Positions 1 to 7,691 are shown, numbered from the stretch's first letter. The stretch is DNA of 19,565 bases from Prado023 sp036375875 (GCA_036375875.1 DASVBK010000272.1:1-19565); one strand, 5' to 3'. The notes: a model not told the origin generated them from the letters alone. Numbers and translations: made by a program.

Positions 1-1517
1 GCCTGGGTGCGAGCGTCGGGCTCGAAGCGCGCCCGGACCCCCACGCTCGCTGCGGCCCCATCCAGCGTCGGGAACCAGCCGGCACCCCAGGCCGCCACGA
101 GCGCGGCGCCGATCGCCCCGGCGTACGCCGCGTGCTCGACCGCCTCGACCGGTCGCCCCGTCACGTCGGCGAGCACCCTCGAGGTCGCGTCGGTGACCGC
201 CCCCCCGCCGGCGAACCGCAGCACCGGTGCGGTGCGGAGCTTGCGCTCCTGCGCCTCGAGCAGCAGGCGCTTGTTGTAGGCGATGCCCTCCACCACGGCG
301 CGGATCAGCTGGCGCTTGCCGGTGTCCAGCCCGATGTTGAGGAACATCCCGCGCACGTGGGGATCCTCGAACGGCGAACGGCTGCCGTGCAGCCAGGGCG
401 CGAACAGCACCCCGCCCGAGCCGGCGGGCACGTCGGCGATGGTCCGGGTCAGGTAGTCGACGAGGCTGCTGGCCTCGTCGGCCGCGCCGAAGGGTCGCTC
501 GGTGGTGGCCAGGTAGGCACCCACCTCGTCGAGGGCGAGGTGATCGCGCACCCACTCCAGGCACTTGCCGGAGGTCTCCTGCTCGCCGAAGTACGTGTAC
601 CGACCCGGCTGCGCGCTGGGCACCGTCGCCATCATCGTGCGCGTGTCGACGATCCGATGGTCGCTCACGGTGGCCACCCAGCCGCTCGTGCCGACGTAGA
701 CATGCGTGCTGCCCACGGCAGTGGCCCCCGCGCCGACGCCGATCAGGGAGGCGTCACCGCCGCCGGCGTACACCGGCGTGCCGGGGAGGAGTCCCAGCTC
801 GGCGGCCGCCCCGGCCGTCAGCGGCCCGACCTGCTCGGCCATGCCCACGATCTCCGGCAGGTGCCGCGGATCGACCCCGAGCCGCTCGACCAGCCAGGGG
901 CTCCAGGCGCACCGGCCGTGCCGCGTGTCGGCCAGGAACGTGGCGAACGCCGAGTCGGTGCTCATCGTGAAGCGCCCGGTGGCCCGCGCGGTGAGGTAGT
1001 CCTTGGCGTCGAGCCAGCGGTGGGCACGGGCGAAGGCAGCAGGTTCCTCGTCGGCCACGCGCAGGTACTTCCACACCGGGTCCTTGGCGCTCGCGGCCAC
1101 CCCCCCGGCGACGTGCAACCACGGGCCAGCGAGGCCCGCCCCGATGCCGGCCACGCGCGGACCGCCCCGGGTGAGCGCAGGCATGCGCTGGGTCGGGCGC
1201 TGGTCCAGATAGCTCAGCGCTGGGCGCACCGGCAGGCCGGCGCGGTCGACGAGCACGAGGCACTGCATCTGCGCGCACCAGGTGAGGCCCGCGACGTCGG
1301 CGGGGGTGGCGCCGGCCTTCGCGAGCAGCTCGGGCACCGCCGAGGCCAGGGCCGCCCACCACTGCTGCGGGTCCTGCTCCGCGGCGCCGGCAGGGCCGAT
1401 CGTGAGGCTGATCGGCCGGGCGACCGCCGCGCGCAACGCCAGATGGCCGCCGACCTCGACGAGGCACGCCTTGAGGCTCGTGGTGCCCAGGTCGACGGCC
1501 AGCAGCAGGTGTCCCAC
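1..1517 (-). CDS. FGGY-family carbohydrate kinase (xylulokinase-like), C-terminus cut by window edge
   Basis: ATP-dependent sugar or polyol kinase of the FGGY family, cytoplasmic. The N-terminus reads LLLAVDLGTTSLKAC (the phosphate-binding strand-turn of the actin-like ATPase fold). The second domain contains YAGGGDASLIGVGAG, whose Asp near residue 255 sits where the catalytic Asp lies in XylB-type kinases. VRFAGGG-like sequence (LRFAGGGAVTDATSRVLADV) follows near the C-terminus. About 505 residues are visible; FGGY kinases are usually near 500, so only a short tail is missing. I chose the GTG start at 1517 because the LAVDLGTT motif begins five codons later and a GATACT -10 box lies 8 bases upstream, which suggests a leaderless mRNA. 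It is divergent from the aminotransferase–aldolase pair 112 bases away and probably phosphorylates the intermediate that the aldolase cleaves. Xylulose is only one candidate substrate; family is confident, specificity is not. Confidence 0.88.
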   Translation of the reverse strand, partial: MGHLLLAVDLGTTSLKACLVEVGGHLALRAAVARPISLTIGPAGAAEQDPQQWWAALASAVPELLAKAGATPADVAGLTWCAQMQCLVLVDRAGLPVRPALSYLDQRPTQRMPALTRGGPRVAGIGAGLAGPWLHVAGGVAASAKDPVWKYLRVADEEPAAFARAHRWLDAKDYLTARATGRFTMSTDSAFATFLADTRHGRCAWSPWLVERLGVDPRHLPEIVGMAEQVGPLTAGAAAELGLLPGTPVYAGGGDASLIGVGAGATAVGSTHVYVGTSGWVATVSDHRIVDTRTMMATVPSAQPGRYTYFGEQETSGKCLEWVRDHLALDEVGAYLATTERPFGAADEASSLVDYLTRTIADVPAGSGGVLFAPWLHGSRSPFEDPHVRGMFLNIGLDTGKRQLIRAVVEGIAYNKRLLLEAQERKLRTAPVLRFAGGGAVTDATSRVLADVTGRPVEAVEHAAYAGAIGAALVAAWGAGWFPTLDGAAASVGVRARFEPDARTQ

Positions 1518-1525
1518 GGGTGGGC

Positions 1526-1531
1526 AGTATC
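1526..1531 (-). promoter_or_regulatory. -10 box of the FGGY kinase (probably leaderless)
   Basis: Minus-strand GATACT, 5 of 6 matches to TATACT-type boxes, ends 8 bases before the GTG start at 1517. This places transcription start at or next to the start codon. There is no Shine-Dalgarno sequence in between. Confidence 0.5.
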
Positions 1532-1629
1532 CACGCTCGCCCGCGCCGTCGGCGCGAGGTCGGGGACGGCGCCGGATCCCGTACCGCCCGGTGCGAGGAT
1601 TGGGGGCATTCCGCGTCGCAGGAGGAGCC

Positions 1630-3108
1630 ATGCCCGGCGGCTACGCCATCAGCGAGTACCCCGACGTCCCACAGGTCCTGGCCGACCTCGACGCCCTCAT
1701 CAGCCAGCCGATCCGCCGGCTGCGCCCCGACGCGCTCGATGCGTACTTCGAGGACCACTTCGAGAAGCGGTGCCAGTCCTCGAAGGCGATGACCAGCGCC
1801 GCCAAGGAGTACATCCCCGGTGGCGTGCAGCACAACCTGGCGTTCAACATGCCGTTCCCGCTGGTGATCACGAAGGCGTCGGGCTGTCACCTCTACGACC
1901 TCGACGGCAACGAGTACCTCGACTTCCTGCAGGCCGGTGGCCCGACCGTGCTCGGCTCCAACCCGCCGGAGGTGCTCGAGCAGGTCATCGCCCTGCTGCG
2001 CGACTGCGGGCCGTCCACCGGCCTGTTCCATGAGTACGAGCTGAAGCTGGCCCGGTTCATCGCCGACCACATGCCGGCCGTGCCGATGTTCCGGATGCTC
2101 GGCTCGGGCACCGAGGGCTGCATGGCCGCGATCCGGGTGGCTCGCTTGGCCACCGGCAACAAGAACGTGATCAAGCTCGGCGGGGCCTACCACGGCTGGT
2201 CGGACCAACTGGCGTACGGCCTGCGGATCCCCGGCACCCGGCACCACGAGGCGCACGGCGTGCCCAAGTTCGTGTTCAAGCACACGCAGGAGGTGTTCCC
2301 GGGCGACCTCGGCGCGCTGGAGCGCACGCTGCGGCTCAACCGGGCTCGTGGTGGCACGGCCGCGGTGCTCATCGAGCCGGTCGGGCCGGAGAGCGGTACC
2401 CGCCCGGTGGCCCGCGACTACAACGCGGGCGTGCGCGAGCTGTGCGACCGCTTCGGCGCGCTGCTGGTCTTCGACGAGGTGGTGACGGGCTTCCGCATGG
2501 GGCTCGGTGGGGCGCAGGGCTACTTCGGGGTCGAGCCCGACCTCACGGTCTTCGGCAAGGTGGTGGCCGGCGGCTACCCGAGCGCCGGGGGGCTCGGCGG
2601 CAAGCGGGCGCCCATGCAGTACCTGGCAGCGGGCATCGAGGCCGGATCGGGCACGAAGAAGGCGCTCGTCGGCGGCACGATGGCGGCGAATCCGCTCTCC
2701 AGCGCGGCGGGCTACTTCACCCTCGTCGAGATCGAGCGCCAGGGCGCGGCGGAGCGCGCGGGTGCCATGGGCGACCGGCTCACCGCGGGCCTGCGGGCGG
2801 CCATCGCCCGACGGGACCTGCCGTTCGTGGCGTACAACCAGGGCTCGATCGTGCACCTGCAGACCGTGGGCACGATGCACTTCACCGTCGACTTCAACCG
2901 CATCTGGGAGATCCCCGGCAAGCTCAAGGAGATCAAGGCGCGCAAGACCGTGATGGAGCAGATGGGCGCGGCGTACACCGCCGAGGGGATCATCACGCTG
3001 GCGGGCTCACGGCTCTACACCTCGGCGGCGCACACCGAGGCCACGATCGACCAGGCGATCGCCGGGTTCGACCGGGTGTTCGCCAACATCGAGGGGGCGC
3101 GGGCGTGA
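1630..3108 (+). CDS. Class III PLP aminotransferase, glutamate-1-semialdehyde aminotransferase-like
   Basis: Fold-type I, class III pyridoxal-phosphate enzyme of 492 residues. Visible motifs: GSGTEGCMAAIRVAR (residues 158–172, cofactor phosphate contact), GGAYHGWSD (184–192), LLVFDEVVTGFRMG (278–291, with D282 expected to pair with the pyridine nitrogen) and FGKVVAGGYP with K310 as the Schiff-base lysine. These match the glutamate-1-semialdehyde/hemL-like branch. The protein is about 60 residues longer than typical HemL, mostly at the N-terminus (residues 1–55), and no tetrapyrrole genes are nearby, so I do not call it hemL. The ATG at 1630 has a strong AGGAGG-type ribosome site just upstream. 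Its TGA overlaps the GTG of the aldolase (GTGA), which indicates translational coupling. It probably removes or transfers the amino group of an amino-sugar, amino-polyol or aminoaldehyde intermediate; the substrate is unknown. Confidence 0.88.
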   Translation: MPGGYAISEYPDVPQVLADLDALISQPIRRLRPDALDAYFEDHFEKRCQSSKAMTSAAKEYIPGGVQHNLAFNMPFPLVITKASGCHLYDLDGNEYLDFLQAGGPTVLGSNPPEVLEQVIALLRDCGPSTGLFHEYELKLARFIADHMPAVPMFRMLGSGTEGCMAAIRVARLATGNKNVIKLGGAYHGWSDQLAYGLRIPGTRHHEAHGVPKFVFKHTQEVFPGDLGALERTLRLNRARGGTAAVLIEPVGPESGTRPVARDYNAGVRELCDRFGALLVFDEVVTGFRMGLGGAQGYFGVEPDLTVFGKVVAGGYPSAGGLGGKRAPMQYLAAGIEAGSGTKKALVGGTMAANPLSSAAGYFTLVEIERQGAAERAGAMGDRLTAGLRAAIARRDLPFVAYNQGSIVHLQTVGTMHFTVDFNRIWEIPGKLKEIKARKTVMEQMGAAYTAEGIITLAGSRLYTSAAHTEATIDQAIAGFDRVFANIEGARA

Positions 3109-4121
3109 GCACGCGTGCCGAGGCGGCGGCTCGGCAGGCCCTGGTCGAGCACGGTCGGCGGCTGCTCGCCGAGGGGCTCGTGGCACGCACGTGGGGCAAC
3201 CTGAGCGTGCGGCTCGACGAGGCCACCATGCTCGTCACGCCCAGCGGCATCGCCTATCCGGACCTCGAGCCGGCCATGATGGTGCAGGTCGACCTCGCCA
3301 CGGACGCCTGGGAGGGCCCGTTCAAGCCCACCAGCGAGCGCAAGGTCCACAGCGAGACCTACCGCCGCCGGCCCGACGTGCACGCCATCGTGCACACGCA
3401 CCAGGCTGCCGCCTCGATCTGCGCCGCCGCGCGCGTCCCGGTGTCTACGCCGTTCGGCGAGATCCCGTGCGCCCCCTACGCGCTGCCGGGGACGAAGAAG
3501 ATCACCCAGGCCACGGTCGGGGCGCTGGGGGAGGGCCCCGCGGTGCTCATGGCCAACCACGGGGTGGTCGCGGTGGGCAGCACGCTCGACGATGCCTTCG
3601 AGCGCGTGGAGCAGCTCGAGCGGGCCTGTGCGCAGTATGTGGTGGTCTCGCGACCGCGGGAGGGGTCGCACCCGCCGGCCGCCCCGGACGCGCCCTGGGA
3701 CCCGGGCTGCCTGCAGCCGGTCAGCCTCGGGGACGGCTCCGCGGCGTGGATGTCCACCGCCCCCTACACGGTCCGGTTCTCGACGCTGCGCCGGCCGCTG
3801 CCCCCGGTGCTCGACGACCTGGCGCAGCTGACGGGCCGACGGGTGGGCGTGCTGCGCTCCACGCCCAAGCGCCGGCCGCGTGCTGATGCGGTCCTGGTGC
3901 CCGGCCGCGGTGCGCTGGTGTGCGGCGAGGACCACGAGGCGGTCGCCATGGTCGTGGAGAAGGCGGCGCGCGCCTGGATCGGCGGGCAGGGGCTCGGCGG
4001 GCCCAAGCCGCTGCCGGCATGGGAGGCCCTGCTCATGCACGTCGTGTACCGGCGCTCCTACTCCAAGCAGGCAGCCGCGGGCCACGCCGCGCATGACGCG
4101 AACAGGTCCGTCGGCAGCTGA
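3105..4121 (+). CDS. Class II aldolase/adducin family protein, L-fuculose-phosphate aldolase-like with C-terminal extension
   Basis: Zn-dependent class II aldolase of 338 residues. Compared with E. coli FucA, the metal ligands are H97 and H99 (VHTHQ) and H152 (ANHGVV). E78 (PTSE) occupies the place of the FucA catalytic Glu73. IPCAPYALPGTKKI (120–133) closely resembles the IPCAPYATFGT segment of FucA. Such enzymes cleave phosphorylated ketoses or related acids to dihydroxyacetone phosphate or a similar C3/C2 unit plus an aldehyde. Residues from about 215 onward exceed the ~215-residue FucA core; GRGALVCGEDHEAVAMVVEK (about 267–286) looks like a degenerate echo of the core segment ANHGVVAVG…DDAFERVE. 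The protein has the YSKQ ending that I recall from long class II aldolases of other bacteria. The GTG start overlaps the aminotransferase stop by 4 bases, so the two are cotranscribed. Substrate unknown. Confidence 0.85.
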   Translation: MSTRAEAAARQALVEHGRRLLAEGLVARTWGNLSVRLDEATMLVTPSGIAYPDLEPAMMVQVDLATDAWEGPFKPTSERKVHSETYRRRPDVHAIVHTHQAAASICAAARVPVSTPFGEIPCAPYALPGTKKITQATVGALGEGPAVLMANHGVVAVGSTLDDAFERVEQLERACAQYVVVSRPREGSHPPAAPDAPWDPGCLQPVSLGDGSAAWMSTAPYTVRFSTLRRPLPPVLDDLAQLTGRRVGVLRSTPKRRPRADAVLVPGRGALVCGEDHEAVAMVVEKAARAWIGGQGLGGPKPLPAWEALLMHVVYRRSYSKQAAAGHAAHDANRSVGS

Positions 4122-4168
4122 CCCCACCCCCTGCGACCACGTCGGCAGCGCCCCGCCCACCGCGCAGG

Positions 4169-4174
4169 TATCGT
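4169..4174 (+). promoter_or_regulatory. -10 box, probably leaderless start of the next gene
   Basis: TATCGT followed by 7 bases and then the ATG at 4182. This favours 4182 over the in-frame GTG at 4173, which lies inside the -10 box. Confidence 0.55.
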
Positions 4175-4181
4175 GCCATCC

Positions 4182-5054
4182 ATGGATCTGCTGTTCATCC
4201 TTCTACTCATCGGCGCCGTCGTGCTGCTCATGCGCTCGCTGCGGCCGCAGCAGGGCGCCATGCGCGGTGGCCAGCAGCGCCGCCAGCTGCCGGGCGCCGA
4301 GCACAACAAGGAGCTCGCCGAGCGACGCTGGGCCGCCGTCCGCCGGGTCGCCGAGGAGGACGTGACGCAGCTCGGCCAGCAGATCGCCGCCACGCCGGTG
4401 ACCGACTCGCTCGAGCCGGAGGCCGCGCAGGACTTCGACGAGGCGCTCAACGCCTACGAGCGGGCCAAGGATGCGCTCGAGGTCTCGACCCATCCCGACG
4501 ACCTGCAGTGGGTCACGCGCTCCCTCGACGACGGCCGGTTCGCGCTGGCCAAGCTCGAGGCACGCCGGGCCGGCAGGGAGCTGCCCAACCGCAGGCCGCC
4601 GTGCTTCTTCGACCAGCGGCACGGCCAGTCCATCGGCGAGGCGCAGTGGGCGCCGCCCGGCGGCGCCATGCGCGACGTCCCCGTCTGCGCCGCCTGCGAT
4701 GCCCGGATCAAGGACGGCCTGGACCCCCAGGCCCGCCTGGTGGCCACCGCGTCAGGGGAGCAGCGCCCCTACTACGACGCGGGGCCCGAGTACGCGCCCT
4801 ACATGCGAGGCTGGTACGCCGCCTCGGGGCTGTACATGATGAGCAACATGCTCATGGGCACGATGCTGCTCAACGCGATGTACATGCCCCCGGGTGCGGA
4901 CTACTTCGGTGCCGACGGTGGGGACGGCGGTGACGCCGGTGCGGATGGCGGCGACGCGGGTGGGGACTCGGGTGGCGACTTCGGGGGCGGGGACATGGGC
5001 GGCGGGGACATGGGCGGTGGCGACTTCGGCGGGTTCGACTTCGGCGGGTTCTGA
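4182..5054 (+). CDS. Membrane-anchored hypothetical protein with Gly/Asp-rich tail
   Basis: About 290 residues, function unknown. It starts with a hydrophobic segment (MDLLFILLLIGAVVLLM), followed by a positively charged stretch (RSLRPQQ…RRQLPG) consistent with one N-terminal membrane anchor. A soluble, helical, charged region follows (about residues 40–140). Next is a small cysteine-containing module (CFFDQRHG … PVCAACDARIKDG), which I recall from other actinobacterial hypothetical proteins. A second hydrophobic, Met-rich segment (YMMSNMLMGTMLLNAMYM) precedes a low-complexity tail of about 50 residues made of Gly, Asp, Ala and Phe, with repeated GGGDMGGGDFGG units, ending in GGF. The gene is set apart from the aldolase by 60 bases and its own promoter, and converges on the MFS transporter gene. 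The paired Cys could bind metal, but this is not shown. Confidence 0.8.
   Translation: MDLLFILLLIGAVVLLMRSLRPQQGAMRGGQQRRQLPGAEHNKELAERRWAAVRRVAEEDVTQLGQQIAATPVTDSLEPEAAQDFDEALNAYERAKDALEVSTHPDDLQWVTRSLDDGRFALAKLEARRAGRELPNRRPPCFFDQRHGQSIGEAQWAPPGGAMRDVPVCAACDARIKDGLDPQARLVATASGEQRPYYDAGPEYAPYMRGWYAASGLYMMSNMLMGTMLLNAMYMPPGADYFGADGGDGGDAGADGGDAGGDSGGDFGGGDMGGGDMGGGDFGGFDFGGF
4908..5051 (+). repeat. Low-complexity coding repeat (Gly/Asp-rich tail)
   Basis: The end of the hypothetical gene is built from short near-repeats of GGCGGTGAC-like triplets. Two adjacent 15-base units encode GGGDM and a third encodes GGGDF. The repeats stay in frame and the protein ends normally. Confidence 0.6.
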
Positions 5055-5106
5055 GGCGCCGAGGCTCCACCGCGTCCATTCGCCCGAGCCACGAGCGCAG
5101 AACTGA

Positions 5107-6357
5107 TTACGCAGGCACCTTCGGCTGGGCGGCGGCGCGGGCCTCGGCCCCCGGCTCCGGCAGCCGTGCCGCGATCACGGCCGCGACCACCAGCAGCGCG
5201 AGCGCCAGCAGCAACGAGCGCGTGAAGGAGCCGTCGGGCGTCCGCAGCGCGGACATCACGTAGACGAACACCACCGCGCCCTGGCCGAACAGCTGCATCA
5301 GCCCGTTCGAGGTGCCCTCCGGCGTGGGGCGCGTCACCTCCGCGGCGTACTGGAACCCGATGGGCAGCGCCGAGACCAGGAAGAACCCCAGGACGGCCGC
5401 AGAGATCAGCAGCACCGGCAGCGAGCGCGCGAACGTCAGGCCCAGCAGGCCGGGCACCGCGCCCGCGAAGGCGAGCACCAGGAACGGGGCCCTCTGCCGT
5501 CGCCGATCGGACAGCGCGGGCAGCACGACGGCCCCCACCAGCCCGCCGAGCAGCAGCACCGCGCCGAGCGTGCCGGCGTCCGATGGCGTGAACCCACGCG
5601 GCCGGATCATCGCCTCGACCCACGTGGTCAGCCCGTTGAACACCCCGAGCCCGACGAACGCGATCGCCAGCACCGCCCAGAACGCGGGCACCCGCAGGGC
5701 GTGGCGCAGGCCGTCGAGCACGAGGGCGCGCGGTTGCTCGACGTCGGCGTCCGGGGGCGCCGCCGGACGCTCGCGCGCCAGCAGCACGAACAGCGCCGCG
5801 GACACCGCGGCTGCAGCCCCGTACAGCAGCTGGACTCGGGCGATCGACATCGACTCGATCAGGATCGGGCTCAGGACCATCCCCGCCGCGGTCCCCACGA
5901 GGTTGCCCAATGTGATGACCCCGACCGCCGTGGCTCGCTGCTGTCGGGGGAACCACTTCGCCGGCATGGTCGTCCACGCGTTGAGCAGCAGGGGCTGGGC
6001 GGCGGCGATCCCGAGGGTCGCGACCAGCGCCAGGGGATAGGAGTCGCCGACGAGGCCGCGGGCCACCCCGCAGGCGCCCATCACGACCGAGCCGAGCCCG
6101 ACCGCGAAGCGGAACCCGCGGGTGTCGATGAGCCATGAGGCGGGCAGCGACAGCGGGATGAACGCGAGCATGAACGACATGGCGAACAGCCCGATCGCCA
6201 CGTCCCCGACGCCGTAGTACGCCGCGGCGGGCCCGGTGATGGGCGCATAGCCGATCCAGAGCATCTGGATGGTCACGTTGACCAGGGCGGTGACCGCGAG
6301 CACGACCCAGCGATACGCGGTCGGGCGCCGGTGGCTCACAGCCGGTGAGTCTGGCAT
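5107..6357 (-). CDS. MFS transporter, FLVCR/SLC49-like
   Basis: Major facilitator superfamily inner-membrane transporter of 416 residues with about 12 hydrophobic segments and a cytoplasmic loop in the middle (ARERPAAPPDADVEQP) separating two six-helix halves. The first helix region (YRWVVLAVTALVNVTIQMLWIGYAPI) and the following YYGV…LFAMSFMLAFIPLSLPASWLIDTRG resemble the FLVCR/SLC49 branch, whose animal members carry heme or choline; bacterial substrates in this branch are mostly unknown. I chose the ATG at 6357 because it places MPDSPAVSHRRPTAYRWV just before helix 1; an in-frame start at 6456 would add 33 Gly/Pro/Arg-rich residues of non-coding character. The ribosome site is weak. It faces a 27-residue ORF across a divergent gap that contains a palindrome. 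The role is inferred from family only. Confidence 0.82.
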   Translation of the reverse strand: MPDSPAVSHRRPTAYRWVVLAVTALVNVTIQMLWIGYAPITGPAAAYYGVGDVAIGLFAMSFMLAFIPLSLPASWLIDTRGFRFAVGLGSVVMGACGVARGLVGDSYPLALVATLGIAAAQPLLLNAWTTMPAKWFPRQQRATAVGVITLGNLVGTAAGMVLSPILIESMSIARVQLLYGAAAAVSAALFVLLARERPAAPPDADVEQPRALVLDGLRHALRVPAFWAVLAIAFVGLGVFNGLTTWVEAMIRPRGFTPSDAGTLGAVLLLGGLVGAVVLPALSDRRRQRAPFLVLAFAGAVPGLLGLTFARSLPVLLISAAVLGFFLVSALPIGFQYAAEVTRPTPEGTSNGLMQLFGQGAVVFVYVMSALRTPDGSFTRSLLLALALLVVAAVIAARLPEPGAEARAAAQPKVPA

Positions 6358-6425
6358 CCCGGCCGGGCAGGTGGCGGAACGACCAGGGCCTCCCGACGGG
6401 GCACGCCACGTGCACCCGACACGCC

Positions 6426-6439
6426 TGACCGCCCGGTCA
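6426..6439. promoter_or_regulatory. Palindrome, possible operator in the divergent gap
   Basis: TGACCG-CC-CGGTCA, a perfect 6-bp dyad with a 2-base centre. It lies about 70 bases upstream of the MFS start and 44 bases upstream of the small ORF start, near the expected -35 region of the latter. This is a plausible repressor site for one or both genes; no cognate regulator is adjacent. Confidence 0.35.
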
Positions 6440-6469
6440 CCGGGAGTTGGGCCCATCGGCGGGGTAGGG

Positions 6470-6475
6470 GATGAT
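6470..6475 (+). promoter_or_regulatory. -10 box of the 27-residue ORF (probably leaderless)
   Basis: GATGAT, one mismatch from TATGAT, then 7 bases, then ATG at 6483. The spacing equals that seen before several longer genes in this window. Confidence 0.4.
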
Positions 6476-6482
6476 CCTGCCC

Positions 6483-6566
6483 ATGATGGATCCCAAGAGC
6501 ATGAAGATCATCGCCCTCATCCTCGTCGCGTCCATGATCGGGATGATCTTCATCGGCCTGCTGTAG
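6483..6566 (+). CDS. Putative 27-residue single-pass membrane protein
   Basis: A short ORF encoding MMDPKSMK followed by a continuous hydrophobic stretch rich in Ile, Leu, Met and Val (about residues 9–27), ending LL-stop. The Lys-containing N-terminus and uncharged remainder fit a single membrane helix. Support comes from codons (GC-ending third positions for ATC, CTC, GTC and CTG), a -10 box 7 bases before the ATG, and a strong terminator 22 bases after the stop. It faces the MFS gene and precedes GAPDH on the opposite strand. I do not recognise it. It could be a small membrane regulator, a toxin-like peptide or a chance ORF; conservation would decide. Confidence 0.5.
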   Translation: MMDPKSMKIIALILVASMIGMIFIGLL

Positions 6567-6587
6567 GCGCGGTCCCCGGAACGCGCA

Positions 6588-6613
6588 GATGGCCGGCCCG
6601 AGGGCCGGCCATC
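6588..6613. terminator. Bidirectional hairpin terminator
   Basis: A perfect 12-bp inverted repeat, GATGGCCGGCCC and GGGCCGGCCATC, separated by only GA. It sits between the 3' ends of the 27-residue ORF (plus) and the GAPDH gene (minus), so it can serve both. There is no U-tract, as is usual in GC-rich actinobacteria. Confidence 0.75.
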
Positions 6614-6630
6614 CACGTTCGATCGGGCGA

Positions 6631-7644
6631 TCAGTCAGCCAGGTCCGCGCCGACGACGTTGATCATGTCGACGACCTTGTTGCTGTAGCCCCACTCGTTG
6701 TCGTACCACGCCACGAGCTTCACGAACGTCGGGTCCAGCGCGATGCCGGCCTCGGCGTCGAAGACCGAGGTCTGCGCCTCACCCACGAAGTCGGTCGAGA
6801 CGACCTTCTCCTCGGTGTAGCCCAGCACGCCCTTGAGCGGGCCCTCGGACGCGGCCTTGATGGCCGCCTTGATCTCGTCGTAGGACGCCGGGTTCTCCAG
6901 CTCCACGGTCAGGTCGACCACCGACACGTCGGAGGTCGGCACGCGGAACGCCATGCCCGTGAGCTTGCCGTTGAGCTCGGGCAGTACCTTGCCCACGGCC
7001 TTCGCCGCACCGGTCGAGGACGGGATGATGTTCTCGAGGATGCCGCGGCCGCCGCGCCAGTCCTTCATCGACGGGCCGTCGACCGTCTTCTGGGTCGCGG
7101 TCGCCGCGTGCACCGTGGTCATGAGGCCACGCTTGATGCCGAAGCTGTCGTTGATCACCTTGGCCAGCGGGGCCAGGCAGTTGGTCGTGCAGGAGGCGTT
7201 GGAGATGATCGCCTCGCCGGCGTACTTGTCGGAGTTGACGCCGAAGACGAACATCGGGGTGTCGTCCTTCGACGGCGCCGACAGGATGACCTTCTTGGCG
7301 CCCGCGTCGAGGTGCTTCTGTGCGGTCTCCTTGGTCAGGAACAGCCCGGTGGACTCCACGACCACCTCGGCGCCCACGGCGTCCCAGGCCAGGGCAGCGG
7401 GATCGCGCTCGGCGGTGAGGCGGATCGTGTTGCCGTTGACGACCAGGTTGTTGCCGTCGACCGAGACGTCGCCCTTGAAGCGGCCATGCACCGAGTCGAA
7501 CTTGAGCATGTAGGCCAGGTACGGCGGATCGAGCAGGTCGTTGATGCCCACGACCTGGATCGTGTCCGGGTAGTTCTGGACGGCGGCGCGGAACACCATC
7601 CGGCCGATGCGGCCGAATCCGTTGATACCGACCTTGATTGGCAT
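6631..7644 (-). CDS. gap: Glyceraldehyde-3-phosphate dehydrogenase, type I
   Basis: Glycolytic enzyme converting glyceraldehyde 3-phosphate, phosphate and NAD to 1,3-bisphosphoglycerate; cytoplasmic tetramer. 337 residues, the normal length. The N-terminus has the Rossmann motif GINGFGRIGRM. The catalytic Cys is C152 in SNASCTTNCLAPL, and H179 (TTVHAAT) is the general base. The C-terminal WYDNEWGYSNKV signature is present. Two ATGs occur, at 7650 and 7644. GGAAGGG abuts the first with no spacing but is 6 bases from the second, so 7644 (MPIKVGING) is preferred. In many actinobacteria gap is followed by pgk and tpi; here it stands alone, with a terminator after it. Confidence 0.96.
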   Translation of the reverse strand: MPIKVGINGFGRIGRMVFRAAVQNYPDTIQVVGINDLLDPPYLAYMLKFDSVHGRFKGDVSVDGNNLVVNGNTIRLTAERDPAALAWDAVGAEVVVESTGLFLTKETAQKHLDAGAKKVILSAPSKDDTPMFVFGVNSDKYAGEAIISNASCTTNCLAPLAKVINDSFGIKRGLMTTVHAATATQKTVDGPSMKDWRGGRGILENIIPSSTGAAKAVGKVLPELNGKLTGMAFRVPTSDVSVVDLTVELENPASYDEIKAAIKAASEGPLKGVLGYTEEKVVSTDFVGEAQTSVFDAEAGIALDPTFVKLVAWYDNEWGYSNKVVDMINVVGADLAD

Positions 7645-7691
7645 GTGCATCCCTTCCATCGGGGTACAGGGGGGCCTGTGCGAGCACCGCC

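Noticed and set aside
754..2880. Long open frame on the minus strand opposite the kinase upstream gap and the aminotransferase
   Set aside because: It crosses the kinase, the intergenic region and the aminotransferase without any domain, and is Arg/Gly/Ala/His-rich as expected for antisense frames in GC-rich DNA.
1630..3108. Calling the aminotransferase hemL
   Set aside because: PLP motifs fit the family, but the length, N-terminal extension and catabolic neighbours do not support a tetrapyrrole role.
4110..4150. Repeated GTCGGCAGC after the aldolase
   Set aside because: Two 9-base copies in GC-rich DNA are easily due to chance.
5055..5106. Terminator between the converging 4182 gene and MFS gene
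   Set aside because: I could not find a convincing inverted repeat in these 52 bases.
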